A stretch of DNA of 64,000 nucleotides from Dermacentor variabilis. Taxonomy: Eukaryota; Arthropoda; Arachnida; Ixodida; Ixodidae. The DNA lies in NCBI RefSeq assembly GCF_050947875.1, contig NC_134569.1:20745631-20809630 (forward strand), written 5' to 3'. This document shows positions 43,796 to 56,599 of the stretch, piece after piece; position 1 is the first letter of the stretch; each line of letters opens with the position of its first letter. Below the pieces are notes generated by a model. That model saw only the letters and a list, made by a program, of their open reading frames with translations, did not search any database and was not told the origin of the DNA. The position numbers and the translations under genes were made by a program.

Positions 43796-46700
43796 ATTCA
43801 GGGAGGCGACAAGTGGTTACCTAGCCTGCGTGAGCTAATAAGTTTTACCACATCTATTTTACTGTAACTTTCTGACAATCTTTACTTGTGAGTTACCTAT
43901 ATGTCTGTGACGATGCTGACCCTGTCTGATTGTGAGTCCTTAAAATGTATTATATTCTACATATACTTAAGTGAAAAAAGCTAGATGTTATCTCCACGCG
44001 CCGTCTCCCTCTCTCACTTACATTAAAAAATTCAATGTTTAATAATTAAGGATGTCCAAAGCAACTTCATCTTCTGCAAACTTTGAACGAGGCGGGCATA
44101 TTATGGGGCGAACACAAAACGAGGGGAGTTGTTGGCAATTGCTTCTCGGAAACATCAGTGATATTACAGTTTTTTGTAGTTTCCATCATGGCCATGGAGT
44201 CATGGCTAGTTCATTTTCAGCGTCAGAGTATTAAAGTATAAGGAGCGCTCGAATACCGGTCCATGAAGTGGAAACAGGATCAGCGCAAGGGAACACGCCT
44301 TTTGTGTGCGTTTTCTTAAGTCCGCCAGCTCACACGCTAAAAGAAAAAAAGCGAGTAAGCACGTGCGTACATAACATTGTTGCAGTATAACCCAAGCCGC
44401 CAACAGTCCAACAGTAACAAAATTTAGTAATACTTTCCTCAAGCATTCCCTAATACTGTTGTCAGGCTAAGCGAAGCTGAGAGAGTAGTATGGCTACATT
44501 GGTTCTTTATCCCCTTCAGAGGTTTGACCGAATCAGTCAGCAGCAGCTAACTGCGCGGTATATATACGCCGCTGATGGCAACACAAGCACACTCGTCGAC
44601 TAGAGCCGCCACCGGTGCATCGTCTCGCCAGTTCAAGGCTCTGCCAGCTAAAACACTGGCACGCAACGCATAAGATGCATAGCTGTCAAGGGGTGTCAAG
44701 GATGGTGTGGATGAAATGCCGGCAACCAGCCGGTTTTCACGCTTTTGCCCGATGAAGCGAGAACGGGCCGAGCGCCGAATTCGAGACGCCAGGAGAAGGC
44801 CCGCAGAGAGCGGGAATACGCATGAGCCACGTGACATAAGCCCGGCGCAAGGCAAAAAATCCCCCTTCGGTGTAACGCGCAAGTGATACAGAGACAAAGG
44901 AAACAGCCTGAAATTTCCTACCCCGCTTTCTACACTATCGCGCGTGAGCGAGAACAGCCGACACCGCAAAGGGACGTCGCTGCATCCTGCAGTCGGTTTG
45001 CTTGAGACATCACAGACGTTGCAGTGACTTATTTTCGCATGTGTGATCAGTAACGTATGTGAGTGCATAAAGCTCTTCAAGCATTTCGCCAAAACTATCA
45101 GCACATTACGTGTTTTTGTGCTTGATATCACTCGCTCGTTGGCTAATTTCTGAGTAAGAACACTCTTGCAAACATTTTCTTTTCTTTCCCCGAAGACGCT
45201 GCTATTGGTTTTCCGTTGAAACGAGTAGCGTAGCGTGTACATCTGACGTTATCGCCTATTATTTTTACAACCGACGTCAACACATCTGCTCGGACGAGGC
45301 ATCAGTAAAGTCGTAAAGACTGATACTGATAAAACGCAAGAAACGATTCACCGCTAGTTAAATCTCGCCTGCACTGACCCGTGGCTACAGAGACGAACGA
45401 AGGTACAGGGTGAAAATTAACAAGAATAGGAGCATAATTACCTCGTGTTGTTTCTTCGTTCAATGTTTGTTCAATGTTGCATAAACATGTGTAAACTTAA
45501 AGCGAGGGCACCGTTACCGATATATTTCTACATCCTTACATTAGATATAATAAGGGAATCCGAGAATAACATAACTTAGATAAGTAAACGCTTTGGCTAG
45601 TTGGTGGGTCGTCCTAAATATGCTTACAGCGTAAGATTTTTTGGTAATATTTGTGGGCTTCACACGGTTATATCCTTATAATAAATTTATGAGAGATCTG
45701 GTGTGGCTTCATTCTAGTAATCGCTTAACGTTAGAAGCGAAGAATAGGCCTCCCCCAGCGAAATATTTTTTACGACAAAAGCACAAGAACAAAATAATCG
45801 GCACACTCCTAGTCTCTTTTCATCCCAAATGCCGCCGCATAGCAATTTCGCAAATGCTGATTTTCACTGTCAGGCGCACGTGCGACGTGACAGAGGCAAC
45901 GTCCTGCAACAGGAAACTATCGAATTCGCTCAGCAAGAAGTTCCCGCGAGTTCTCGTTCCGCCCTCGTTCGTCTCTAGCCGTGTCGTCTTTGTTGCTCTT
46001 TGTGACGTGCCGACATGCTTACGTTCTACTGTTATCAGAACAGAGATCGTACTTACAATACAATGAATGCATCTTTTAAATTCCTTTGCAAAATAAAGTT
46101 TTTTCCTCCTCCTCCTCCTCCTCCTCTTACAAGCGTACGTGAACTTAGGCAGCGTCCGCGTCTGTCTTCGTAACCGCACAGTGACGACTGGACAGAAATA
46201 ATAAAATTGATGTGAAAAATTAACTGTGCGAGAAACTGAGAAAGGTTGAAGTTTTTACCTAGATGAGAGGAAGGCTAATAGGGGAGCAGGAGGAGAGTTT
46301 AAAAAAACAAAAACAAATTTCAGAGTGGCAAGGGAGCGAAAGGACTGAAATAATGGGATGCTATAGGGTGCAGAAGTGCAAGCATGGTGATGCCTCATCA
46401 CCCGTCTATGGCAGGCACCTGTCAAGGTACAAGACGACACTCACTGGGACGTTTCGCGAAATGAAGCACACACAGCGTAGTTCCCGACTACGCGAACCTT
46501 GACGCAATATCGCACAGGAAAAAAATTGCAAAGTGCATTGGGAGCACGATGCCCTCGTATTCCACATAAACACGCTGCCTAAAGTCAGTCACAGCAATGC
46601 AGTTTGTGAAATTTCACCTTTCTTATCCTTTAATGATTGTCACATTTTGACCTTCATGCTGGACCAATCTTTTCTCATTTCTCAAGTTCAATAACGAAAT

Positions 46701-47001
46701 TGCGCAACGTGTCCGTGTTTCTTAAATATCATTTGAGACAAATAAATCATCAAGGAGGCCGTACAGTCAAACTCCGTCTGTTTCTAAATAACATTTCGCC
46801 CCCGAAGATTTGGAACTATAACTGTTGCGAACGCAACTTTTCCTGCCACCATCAACACCATATACGTGCTGCTAGAGGGGCAGCGAACCCCTTAAGTGAG
46901 GCCAAGTAAATTGCGAGATACTTGTACTTCAGAGTGTAAGCGTTACCAACAAAAATGTTTCAAAATGAGAAGAGGGATAGCGGAACTCAAATGTAAAGGC
47001 A
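43796..47001. other. 3.2-kb gene-free stretch
   Basis: No recognised gene. A 231-codon minus frame (44547-45242) has no motif. GCGGTATATATACGCCG near 44556 is TATA-like. GGCTAGTTGGTG at 45595-45606 is a lone copy of the hairpin head. 46095-46128 (AATAAAGTTTTTTCCTCCTCC) looks like a LINE 3' end with a (CCT)n tail. Confidence 0.45.
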
Positions 47002-47005
47002 TTAA

Positions 47006-47729
47006 GAGGAAGCTTTAGCTCGAGTGCTCCTATCTAAATACATGTAAAAGGAGAATTCGTTTTTCTCGGCAACCACTGCACCAAATTCGACGAGGTTTGT
47101 TGCATTTAAAAGACAAACTTAAAATCTAGTGACTGTTGGTTCCGAATTTTTGAGTTAGATCGTTAATTTTTTATGAAAAATTGGCAAAAATCGAAAATTT
47201 TCAGAAAACGAAACTATCAAGTTTACAACTCTGTAACTTAACCACTAAAAATGATAATACAATTCTGTGAACTGCATCTAATAGTACATCTAAAGCGGAC
47301 AAAATTGATATGTTACACATGAATATAAAAAGAATTAATCATAGTGAAATACAACTTTTGCAAAACCGTTGTAACCAACGTAACAAATTCACGTAAGATG
47401 TAAAATGACATATTGAATTTGTCCGCCTTGAATGATCTAATGGATGCCGTTTACAGAACTGCGATATCAGTTCTTGATGCAGAGCTATGAATTTGTAAAC
47501 TTGGTGCTTCTATTTCTTTCAAACGGTCAAATATTTGAAAATCGTTTTAAAAAAATTCAAGCCCTAAATCGAAATTCCGCTTCCAACAATCACTAGAATT
47601 TAACTTTCTCTTTCAAATGCAACAAATTTCATCAAAATCGGTTCAGAGGTTCTCTCATAAAAACGTTTTTGCGTTTTACATGTATTTGAATAGGCCGCGT
47701 CGGAGTTGGGCCCGAGCTAAAGCTTCCTC
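47006..47729 (-). mobile_element. TTAA-type near-palindromic non-autonomous transposon, copy 2
   Basis: 724 bp between TTAA (47002-47005) and TTAA (47730-47733). The terminal inverted repeats begin GAGGAAGCTTTAGCTCG, with the complement at the right end. Inverted similarity continues through most of the element (ATACATGTAAAA, TTTGTTGCATTT, AAAGCGGACAAAATTGATAT). No coding frame. It is the better-preserved copy; the other is at 12864-13581 in opposite orientation. TTAA targeting is known for piggyBac-type elements, so that link is inferred. Confidence 0.9.
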
Positions 47730-47733
47730 TTAA

Positions 47734-48446
47734 CGGCAACGGGGAACAGCTGGCAACCTCACTTCATCAGCGCACACGGCGCGCACACTTCAGACCAACA
47801 CAGGGCTGTTCATTGTGAGACGTGGCTAACTTCCGGTCTCACGTGCTCTAGTAAGAAGGAGAAGAATGTGAATCACTTCCGGTTCTGCGCTGGGCAGCTG
47901 CGTGATACATTGTCGTGAAACTGGGAAAGGGAATCGGCCTCTAAAGCTCAGGTCTACACCAGCCCTTCCGCGAAGATAAGAAATTGGCGCAGACGTTTAA
48001 ACAGAGCGCTACGATTCACGTCATGAAAGCACGGCTCAGTTTGTAGAAAGCTACAATATATCTGCACAGAAGGGAGAGCCAGCGTGAAGCTCACGCGTCC
48101 CTGATCTTTCCTGTGCTCTATATACTCTCACATGCTTTCTTACGGCCACGTAGGTCATAACAAATCAAGATATTGAGAAAGCGTCCGGTCGTGTTTGTGA
48201 TGTAGCGAAGGTGTTATCCAATAGTGATACCATTTTGTTGTTCCTTCGTACCAGTTGGTTTGTATTTCGTTTTTCGTTTCTCCTAAGGCTAGCCTTTTAT
48301 CATTCTCATTATTTCTATATCTCCCTTACACCGCTCTCTGGCCACTACACGCGGTAAACATTTCAGCACCTGATAAGGTGCTTTCTCAAGCAGCCACACT
48401 GTGGAAAACAAACTTCGGGGGAGTTTCGGGGTCATGACACGAAAAG
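47734..48446. other. Gene-free stretch
   Basis: Nothing recognisable. Confidence 0.5.
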
Positions 48447-48447
48447 G

Positions 48448-48517
<70 letters not shown>

Positions 48518-50040
48518 CGTGCGCTGTAAGGACCCTAAGGTCTGAGCGCTGGTGTACGCACAGATTACAAAAAAGACTACGAGAGAATGTAAGTAAAAAG
48601 ATGGAAAAGATAAAATGTGAGAAAAAGTGGGAATAATACGAGAAAACAAACACACTGAATATAAGAGGGCAAGTGTGAAAAGCAAAGTTTATATATATCA
48701 AAACGCAAGGTAAGTTCAATAGAAAAAGGAGGGCAAGAAGACGAACAGTGTGTGATAATTACTACAATACAACAGTGCAAAGCTCGGGAAAAACAATTAC
48801 AGCGACTTATGAAAATATGAAGATCAAGAAAATAAGTGTTATGAAGGCTTTGTATTCTGTAGGCAGTTGAATGTTGGCTACGGCAGGCAAGAACCTGAAA
48901 ACGTCTAGGCTCCCTGGTTATCTTACGGAACATTCGTAATCAAGTCATAACTGGTGCGCACGGGATAGGTGAGGAAACCATGAAAAAGTTTCAACAGAAA
49001 CGGAAGGTGAGCACAATAATCTCAGCAACGAAGGGATGCCACTTACTATAATCCAACAGTGCTAGAGCAAGATCCAGTGCAGGTCTTTGAAAGGCGATGA
49101 TAGTAAACACTCAAAGCCTTTTTTTTTTTTTTGTACACCCTTTCTGAGATGTCATTATTGGATTTATAAGTGCCATTCCAGAACACGCAAACGTATTCGA
49201 AATGAGGGAGACAGACTTTTGTGTAGAACGTGCTGGAAAATGTAGGAGAATTCAATTCTCTGGAAAGTCAAAAGAAATATCCGAGAGAGCGCGGGCTCCC
49301 CCCCCCCCCTCCCCATTGTAACGCCTTTACTGTGAGCAGAAAATTGTTCGGTTCTATGAAAGAGTAAATCAACATATGATTGATATTAAATACCTTACAC
49401 AGCGGTACACAATCGCCAGAATAAGAAAACTAAAGACTTTAGATAATGAAAGTTATAGCTTTGGTTTTAGCAGCATTCAGTGTGGAGTCATACTCTTTGC
49501 ACCATTCAGATAAAGAAAACAGGTCGTAGTGTGGGTACCAAAGTCACCAGCCACGTGGGTTTTCTTTAAAATATTGATGACATCAGCTTATAGAAGCAAT
49601 TTCGAGAAGGGAAAAAATGTCATTAACAAAAATTGAGAACAGCGGTGGTCTTAATACTCATCCTTGAGGAACGCCGCTGGTTGCCTTGTACAAAGATGAT
49701 TGGCCGTTGACGTTAACATGATCTATCAAAGAGATAGTCGTGCAAAAGGTTTACAACTGCAGAATAAACACCTATGCGCCCAAGCTTGACCAGACGCCGT
49801 GAATGGCTGGCTACGTCAAAAGCTTTCTGAGGTCGCAGTAAATGGTATCAACGCGCCCCCTCTGAAGTAGTGGCGCGGGGACCTGCACCTTGAAAGAAAC
49901 TAGCGATATTTATCATGGCGAAGTGACCAGAGAGAAATCCATGCTGATTTGGAATCAAGGAGTTCTTCACTCTTTAAGACAATATGTTATAAAGAACAGG
50001 CTCAAAATTTTTAGACGTGGCACAGAGAAGGGAGCCCGCA
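48447..50040 (-). mobile_element. CR1-like LINE remnant with (TTGA)n tail
   Basis: On the minus strand, near 49970-49600: degenerate RT text (a GFLSG-like block, then VDTIYCD, then a GVPQ-like block). A C-terminal remnant (HKSLSPSFRIRL; MFRKITREPRRFQVL) follows around 49250-48800. The element closes with a tetranucleotide tail, seen on the plus strand as (ATCA)n at 48447-48518. Several frameshifts. The same family is inferred for 50641-51100. Confidence 0.7.
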
Positions 50041-50640
50041 AATACACGCAGTGTGGCTCGAGCGGCCAGTCGCGCGGCAAGTTCGCGTCCATTTGCAGGC
50101 CTCTTTCAAGCTCGGAAATCTTTCTTTTATGTAGCGCGTATTGAGCAACTGAAAGCTGTACCGGGAGTTTTTCATGTTGCTCTACGCTTTTATCATTGGA
50201 CTTTTCATCTAATTATAATATTTGATAAGCTGATTCATTAATTAAGGCTAATTATCTAATCAGGTGGAATGAAAAGAATAATCTGAGTATCCCCAAGCGA
50301 CGGCAAACAACATTACCTTGGTTCTGTCCAGCTACGTGGCATATGCATATTTTAGTGTTTGGCTCAAGTTACGTGGTAGATGGATGAGAAATGGGCAGAA
50401 AGACAGTCAACAACTGCTTGAACTTCTAGTCCGCTAGATTCCGAGCAGACCAAAGCAATCCCAAATGGTCCACCGATAACCGACGGATAACCAGATAAGG
50501 CCCGAACATTCCTCTAGCAAGCGACGTTAGCGAATATCCGATGGATCTCCGGATAAAAAGTCGAACATCCAATGTTCGACTTAGTCTTTTCCTTGTATGT
50601 TCGGCAAATACTTGCTGTCTTGCGTGTGAAAATCATGACT
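50041..50640. other. Gene-free stretch with foldback remnant
   Basis: 50165-50370 (GGCTAATTATCTAATCAGG, GGCATATGCATATTTTAGTGTTTGGCTCAAG) resembles one arm of the 31691-32454 foldback element. No gene. Confidence 0.4.
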
Positions 50641-51100
50641 TAGCAGCATTTAAGGTGAGGTTATTATCTTTTCATAATTTAGAAAAATAAATCTAGTCAG
50701 ATTGCAGGATGCGAGAGTCATCAACAGAATGCATTTCTTTAAAGATCTTGATGTCATAGGCATACAGAAGGAATGAAGAATTCCGAATAGCGGAAAGAAC
50801 TTCATTAATAAAAAAATTTAGAACCATTGGTCCTAATACTGATTCTTGAGGGACACCGCTAGTTGGCATATAGAAAGAAGTTCGACCATTGACGTTAACA
50901 TAACATGGCCTACCAAGAAGACAACTGCGCAAGAGACGTACTGTCAGGAGTCAACATCAAAGTACCTACGCTTGGTCAGAAACAGTGAGTGAATGACTAC
51001 ATCAAAAGCTTTGCTGAGGTCACACTATAAATGGTGTCAACTTGCCCCCCTTTGAAATACCGGCGCGGAGATCTGTGTCATGTGTCATGAAAATTACGTG
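50641..51100 (-). mobile_element. CR1-like LINE RT fragment
   Basis: The minus frame 50932-50693 reads SGVPQESVLGPMVLNFFINEV, then LLYAYDIKIF, the RT catalytic region with YAYD in place of YADD. The upstream DNA (50940-51060) aligns with the RT of the neighbouring remnant at 49600-49880. Truncated at both sides. Confidence 0.75.
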
Positions 51101-51400
51101 ATTTGTGAGAACAAAAACAACAACACTAATAATAATGCTAATACAGTCTAGCCTGGCTATAACGTAGCCACTTATAGCGAAATAGCGGTTATAACGAAGG
51201 GATTTCAATTTCCCATTCCCATTTTTGCATCTTCAATACATTATGGGTCCGGTTTTAACGAAGTAAATAAGAGCGCGTCAGTGGATATAACGAAGAAATT
51301 TAATACCAACCGAAAAATAATCTGTCAATTAACACATTTTTGCGTCCTTGAGGCGATTTTTTTCCGCGAGAATAAGAGCAACATTCGGCTGACGGCGTCC

Positions 51401-51449
51401 TTTCGTGGCGTCGTCTGCTCTCCCGCGGAGAGCAGACGACGCCACGAAA
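51401..51449. repeat. Perfect 22-bp inverted repeat inside the Tigger
   Basis: The arms 51401-51422 and 51428-51449 (starting TTTCGTGGCGTCGTCTGC) pair without mismatch around CCGCG. A 13-mer TGAAGAAGTTGCC is then repeated twice downstream. It lies at the probable internal-deletion site of the transposon. Confidence 0.9.
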
Positions 51450-51507
51450 CTGAAGAAGTTGCCAAACAGAACTGCCGCCACGAACTGAAGAAGTTGCCGG
51501 GAGTGTC

Positions 51508-51750
51508 ATGGAAGAGACCTTGGCGGACAGCGCCTCCGACAGCGAATGCGACGATGCTAGTTGTGCCCCTAAGCCGGTCACCTCCGCAGCGGTCATCGCA
51601 GCTGTTGACACGCTACGGATGTACCTCGGGAGTCCGGAGTTCGACCAGATCTTAGGTTCGCAGTTGGATGGTATGGAAGCCGCAATCCTGAAGTCCGCAC
51701 TTGCGAAACGTGTTCAGGGGACGCTGGACCACTTCTTTCAGCGGCAATAA
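51508..51750 (+). pseudogene. Tigger-like transposase C-terminal remnant
   Basis: An 80-codon frame ending in KRVQGTLDHFFQRQ, the typical C-terminal ending of Tigger-type transposases, with an acidic linker before it (SASDSECDD). No DNA-binding or DDE region remains, so no transposase activity is expected. Confidence 0.75.
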
Positions 51751-51939
51751 ATCGGTATGCCCATCTTTGCATTTTTTTCATAGTCCACATATTACGAAAT
51801 AGCGGATATAGCGAAGTGATTTCCGATTCCCACCGACTTCGTTATAACCGGGCTAGACTGTACTAACAATAATACTACTAATAACAAATTTAAAATTCAA
51901 TTAGAAGATTATTGACACACAGTGAGAGCATGTGATATT

Positions 51940-54120
51940 TATTTATTTTTTTATTTATTTATACAATACTGTGCGGACAAGAAGTCCAAGCAGGGTGAGC
52001 AAAAAACAAAGATGATATACACAGAAAAAATGACACAAGTGTGTAACACGTTTTTCACACAAATTGTTTGGTTGCAAGGTGTACGATTAAGAAAAAAAAT
52101 TTAACTTGATTACAATACAACTATAATTAATGCACGAAATAAGATTATTTACACAAATTATATAGAGCTCACGGGCGCTGGGGGTATGCTTCAGTTAGTT
52201 TATTCCAGTCATCCATTGTTTGCGGAAAAAAAGAGTACCGAAAAGTGTCAGTCCTTGCGAAAATAGGTGTTAGAGAATGAGGGTAGCGGTGTCGAGTGGG
52301 TCTGCTTATCAAGGGGGATACGTATTTTGCGGTGTCTAAGGCTATCCTATGATTAATTAAGTTTGAAAGAAACTCTAGTCGACTTTTCTTTCTTCGAATT
52401 TGTAGTAGTTCAATGCCGTTATCGGTTAGTAATGCAGTGGGGGAGTCAGTAGCCTTAAACTTACTGTAAATAAATCGTACTGCTTTTCTTTGAATTCTTT
52501 CTAGGTTCTTAATGTTAATTTTTGTGTGAGGGTCCCAAACTATGGAAGCATACTCAAGTTTTGGCCTAATTAAGGAAAAGTAAGAGAGTAGCTTAACACT
52601 AGACGGAGCAGTCTTGAGTTTCTGGCGCACAAGGCATAGTTTCCGGAAAGCGGCAGAGCAGATGGTATTTATGTGCAAGTTCCATGATAAGTCACTCGTT
52701 AATGTTAAGCCTAAATATTTATAGCATGTTACTGGTGCTGCAGCTAAATTGTAAGTGTAGTCTAAGGGGACTTTTTTGCGCGTTATGGGGAGATAGACAC
52801 ACTTAGTTGCATTAAGAAGCATTCCCCATTGCTCACACCATTTCAACACATTGTCTAAGTTAGAGTTAAGGTCATATTGGTCAGTAATGCAGGTAACTTC
52901 TCTAAACAAAACACAGTCATCAGCAAATAGATGAATCTGAGCTGCATGGGGTGTTAACGACATTGACCATATCATTAATATATAGCAAAAAAAGTAGAGG
53001 GCCAAGTACGCTCCCCTGCGGAACGCCAGAAATTACCGGAAGGCAGCCAGAGACTTGTTCTCCCACCTGAACGTACTGGTTGCGGTTGTGCAGATAGGCT
53101 GAAATCCAGGAAATGAATAATTCTGGTATGCCAATCACCCGAAGCTTAGTAATTAGTTTATCGTGTGGGACTGTATCGAATGCTTTGCTGTAATCTAGGA
53201 ATATTACATCAATTTGACTGTTCGTATCTAGACCAGCTGCAAAGGTGTGAACTATAGTAACCAACTGTGTTGTGGTAGAAAATCCTTTTCGAAATCCATG
53301 TTGATGATTTGATAAAACTGAGTTTTCTTCTAAGAATTCGTGTAAGTTATGAGCTATTATGTGTTCGATAAGTTTACAACACGAAGATGTTAAGGAGATC
53401 GGGCGATAATTTTGTACTAATAGACGGTCGCCTTTCTTGAATATAGGCACTACTCGGGCTGACTTCCAGTCATCTGGCAATTCCGCTGATAGAAGAGAGA
53501 CACGAAAAATAATAAGTAAGTATTTAGCAACAGACTCCGCAAAGCGACGAAGAAGTATGTTCGGTATATTGTCGGGACCGCAAGAAGTTTTTGTCTTAGA
53601 GTCAAGCAACATAGCAAGGACGCCAGGATAAGAAATGAAGTTTACATTTAGAGCATGCATGTTTCTGGTGGGTAGAGAATCACTAGCGGCAGAAAATACA
53701 CTATGGAAATAGTCATTGAAGTGTTGAGCAATCGCGGTCTGATCAGATACCAATGAACCATCGACACGAACCTGTGATATGGGTTTCTTTTTTTCGCTGA
53801 TGTAGTTCCAAAACTTCTTTGGATCATTTTTTATGAAGTTTGGGAGTGACGTATTGAAGCAGTAGTTTTTCGAGGTAAGCACCGCACGTGCAAGGTTATT
53901 TAGAGTGTCGGATATAAGTTGGGGATCAGCATGCTTTTTCTTTAATCTTCTTACTTTACGCTTGAGGTGAATGATGCTTCTCGTCATCCATGGTGTATGT
54001 TCATGTACCTTCTTACGTTTAAACGGTATAAAGTTCTCAATGCAGTAGAAGCACATGCGTTTAAATTGGTCCCACAAACTGCAAACATCCGTATAAACAA
54101 AATCTGTCTGGCAGATGTCA
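51940..54120 (-). mobile_element. CR1/Jockey-like LINE, 5'-truncated, one RT frameshift
   Basis: Best-preserved LINE here. Minus frame 54077-52920 starts after the endonuclease, with the pre-RT linker (KKFWNYISEKKKPI) and RT blocks SCGPDNIPNILL, ARVVPIFKKGDR, NYRPISLTSS, HGFRKGFSTTTQL, VIFLDYSKAFDTVPHD and SGVPQGSVLGPLLFLLYIND. A frameshift near 52985 moves to 53005-52169, with IHLFADDCVLF (FADD box), the thumb and the C-terminal domain (SYFSLIRPKLEYASIVWDPH; FFPQTMDDWNKL). No RNase H. A stop lies upstream of 54120. The 3' end has an AAAT-type tail near 51940-51966. Confidence 0.92.
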
Positions 54121-54299
54121 CAATCAGGCGCCCCTTGTTTTTAAATATAAATACCCCTGTTCAAGAAAATTTTGACGCCTGTAGCCGACGCTGGCTACTT
54201 CTTTTCTAATAATTGACAGGCGTGCACTAAACGATGCAAAAATTTCAAGCATCTTTTAAGGAAAAGATCGCAGTGACAACAGTTGTAAACTCAACATAC

Positions 54300-54460
54300 G
54301 CAACTTTATTTCGGTCACCTTTAACCTGCACTCAAAACACAGTGCACGAGAGATTTTGAACCCTTCCCCCATCGGAATGCGACTGCTGCGGCCGTGAATC
54401 GAACAGACGACCTCAATTGTCTAGCCTAACTGCCACAGTCACTGAGCCACCGCGTCGTCC
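54300..54460 (-). repeat. tRNA-headed SINE variant
   Basis: On the minus strand GACGCGGTGGCTCAGTGACTG (A box region) and CTGTTCGATTCACGG (B box) are followed by CGCATTCCGATGGGGGAAGG and TGCAGGTTAAAGGTGACCG, a diverged form of the main SINE body. Confidence 0.7.
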
Positions 54461-55550
54461 AAGTCTGGCTTCACTGCATGCATCGTCAGCTTTATCAACG
54501 TCGCCAAGAGCGCCAAGAATGGCCACGAACGAGAGCCGCCAGTGTTTGCAGCAAGCTTGGCACACAGCTCCAACTATCTTGTGTCGGATGAAACAAACGG
54601 GACTTCGCGCGGCCTCAGAGACCGACGACGGCAACAACACAACGCTCTGCTTTTGTCGTGGAGCCGTGCTCGTAGCCATTCGCCAATCTTTCTTTCAACG
54701 CAGATTTTCTTTACCGTAACTATTGCCGCTGAATCATGCGGACATTACTCATGTTAACCTTAACTATCACTGAAAGGTTTATTCGAAATACGTGCGTTGT
54801 TGCACTCACAGCTTCACGTTCTCCCAGCCTTTACGAAGATGCGTTATTCGCAGCTTGAGTACTGTTTAAAAGTCTATGCTATAATTTATGTGACTAAAAT
54901 AATCCGAAATATTCATTTACTTCGAAATAACAATATAATTATTTCAATTTTTCACGGCTGTTCATCTTCCAGTGGAAGTTAACCGACTTGTTCTCAATGT
55001 GTTTGTAAATAACGGAGGTCTCACTAACGTGTTTACGTGTCTTGCGTACCTATGAAAGGGAACTGCCATACGCAACTGGACCCCGTTGTTTTCTTATATA
55101 TCTTCCTTGAAATCTAATGCTTCTCAGAGTTCGTACGTTCGAACATTGAGATCTTAATTCATAAGTTTACATAATGCGCTCATTTCACATAAAAAAGAAA
55201 TGTGCTTAAAAGTGACGTCCTCTACTGCAGCTTAGTAATACGATAGAAACATTAAAAGATCTAACGCCAGCTCTGGAATTCAACGCAGCACTCAGCTATC
55301 TGTTATTCTATTACTCCCAATAGAAAGAGAGAGAGAGAGAGAGAGAGATTAAATGAAAGCTGATATTTCGATTTAATAGGCTTTGCAGGATGACCAGATG
55401 TCTGTTCCCGAGAGCTCTTGATCAAAACTCTCGATAAGTGTGGCTGCGTACGTGACGTGCACTTATCACTATCGACATTTCTTAACAAACCTTGTTTTTA
55501 ATATACCAAAATAAAACATTGAAAATCCCTTAGGTAAATATATATTTAAA
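54461..55550. other. Gene-free stretch
   Basis: No recognised gene. A (GA)n microsatellite lies at 55324-55350. Confidence 0.5.
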
Positions 55551-55554
55551 TTTA

Positions 55555-56195
55555 ATATCTTGTCACGAAATCAGTTCGGCTTCAGAGCCGACTACAGTAG
55601 ACATTTTGCATCAACCTAATTTACTGACAATATCAAATAAGGCATCGACACATACAGAGGGTTATGCTGGTGCTGTATTCGTCGACTTAAGGAAATCATT
55701 TGACACCATAACTGATAGCATTATTTTTGATATACTTATTTCCAACGCTGTTTTTGGATCCACATTGGCTCTAATTAAATATATGTATTAGGCAGCAAGC
55801 TATATTTGCATTAATTCAACACTATCACATTACTGACCCATTCAGAAAGGTGAACCAGGGTCAATTATCGATGCTCCGTTCTGTTTTATTTACGTTACTT
55901 AATAGGATGATCCATTCTGAGCAATTCATTTACGCTGGTGGCAATATTGTGTACTTGCAGTTGACCGTTCACTTAGTTCCCTTAGAACCAGACTGAACAC
56001 CGGCTTAAGTAGAGTATCGGTATGGTGCGGGTGTAAGTTTTTGAAATGAACTCCTCCAGAACTACATTTATGATATGCCGCTCCTGAGTATAAAAAAAAC
56101 TATTGCATGCAACCCGGCAGAGACCCTTATATGCGACTTCATTCAGCAGTTGACCAGTGCAAATTTCTGTATTACCGTTTGTTCATTTTGCATCA
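55555..56195 (+). mobile_element. Decayed CR1-like LINE RT fragment
   Basis: Plus strand: NQFGFRADYSRHFAS (near 55575), then GAVFVDLRKSFDTITDSI (55680-55735), then KGEPGSIIDAPFCFIYV (55845-55895), which match RT blocks 3 to 5 in degenerate form. Many stops and frame changes. Confidence 0.65.
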
Positions 56196-56599
56196 TCATC
56201 ATCATCGTCATCATCATTTATTGACCCTTAGAGGCCCCTGTTGGGGTATTAAATTATTCTCTTTTCCATAGTTTATAATATTTGTGTTAGTATTCTTGTA
56301 TTTTATGATTACTATTTCCTCTTAATTTTCGTGCATAATTGTTTCTTTGTCTTCTTTCCTATTCTCCATCAGGCTGCTTAATTAGTAATGCCACTGCCTG
56401 ACAGGAGATCTCCTTACAGCATCGCGCTCCGTAACCTCCTTCTGTATCTTTGTTTATGTATTAACCCTGAGTAACTTACTGAAACACGACACTGGTTCTA
56501 AGTATACGCCCCGATTTTCCGCTTACGTGACGAAGGCCTCGCTCAAAACCACGCAACTTGTGTGCGTGGAATAAAGGTTTGCCTAACTTACGCTACGCA
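56190..56599. other. (ATC)n repeat and gene-free stretch
   Basis: A (CAT)n-type run at 56190-56215 precedes TTTATTGACCCTTAGAGGCC, which on the minus strand would read as an AATAA plus (ATG)n LINE-type tail. The rest is unassigned. Confidence 0.4.

Larger units (their letters stand above)
51144..51860 (+). mobile_element. Second Tigger/pogo-like element, internally deleted
   Basis: The 21-bp terminal repeats CAGTCTAGCCTGGCTATAACG and (complement) CAGTCTAGCCCGGTTATAACG match at 19 positions and are flanked by TA (51142-51143 and 51861-51862). Only the 3' end of a transposase gene remains. The termini differ from the 38542 element, so this is a different family. Confidence 0.9.

Noticed and set aside
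44547..45242. 231-codon minus-strand frame as a gene
   Set aside because: No domain, signal peptide or biased composition that I recognise. No splice or polyA context that would decide it.
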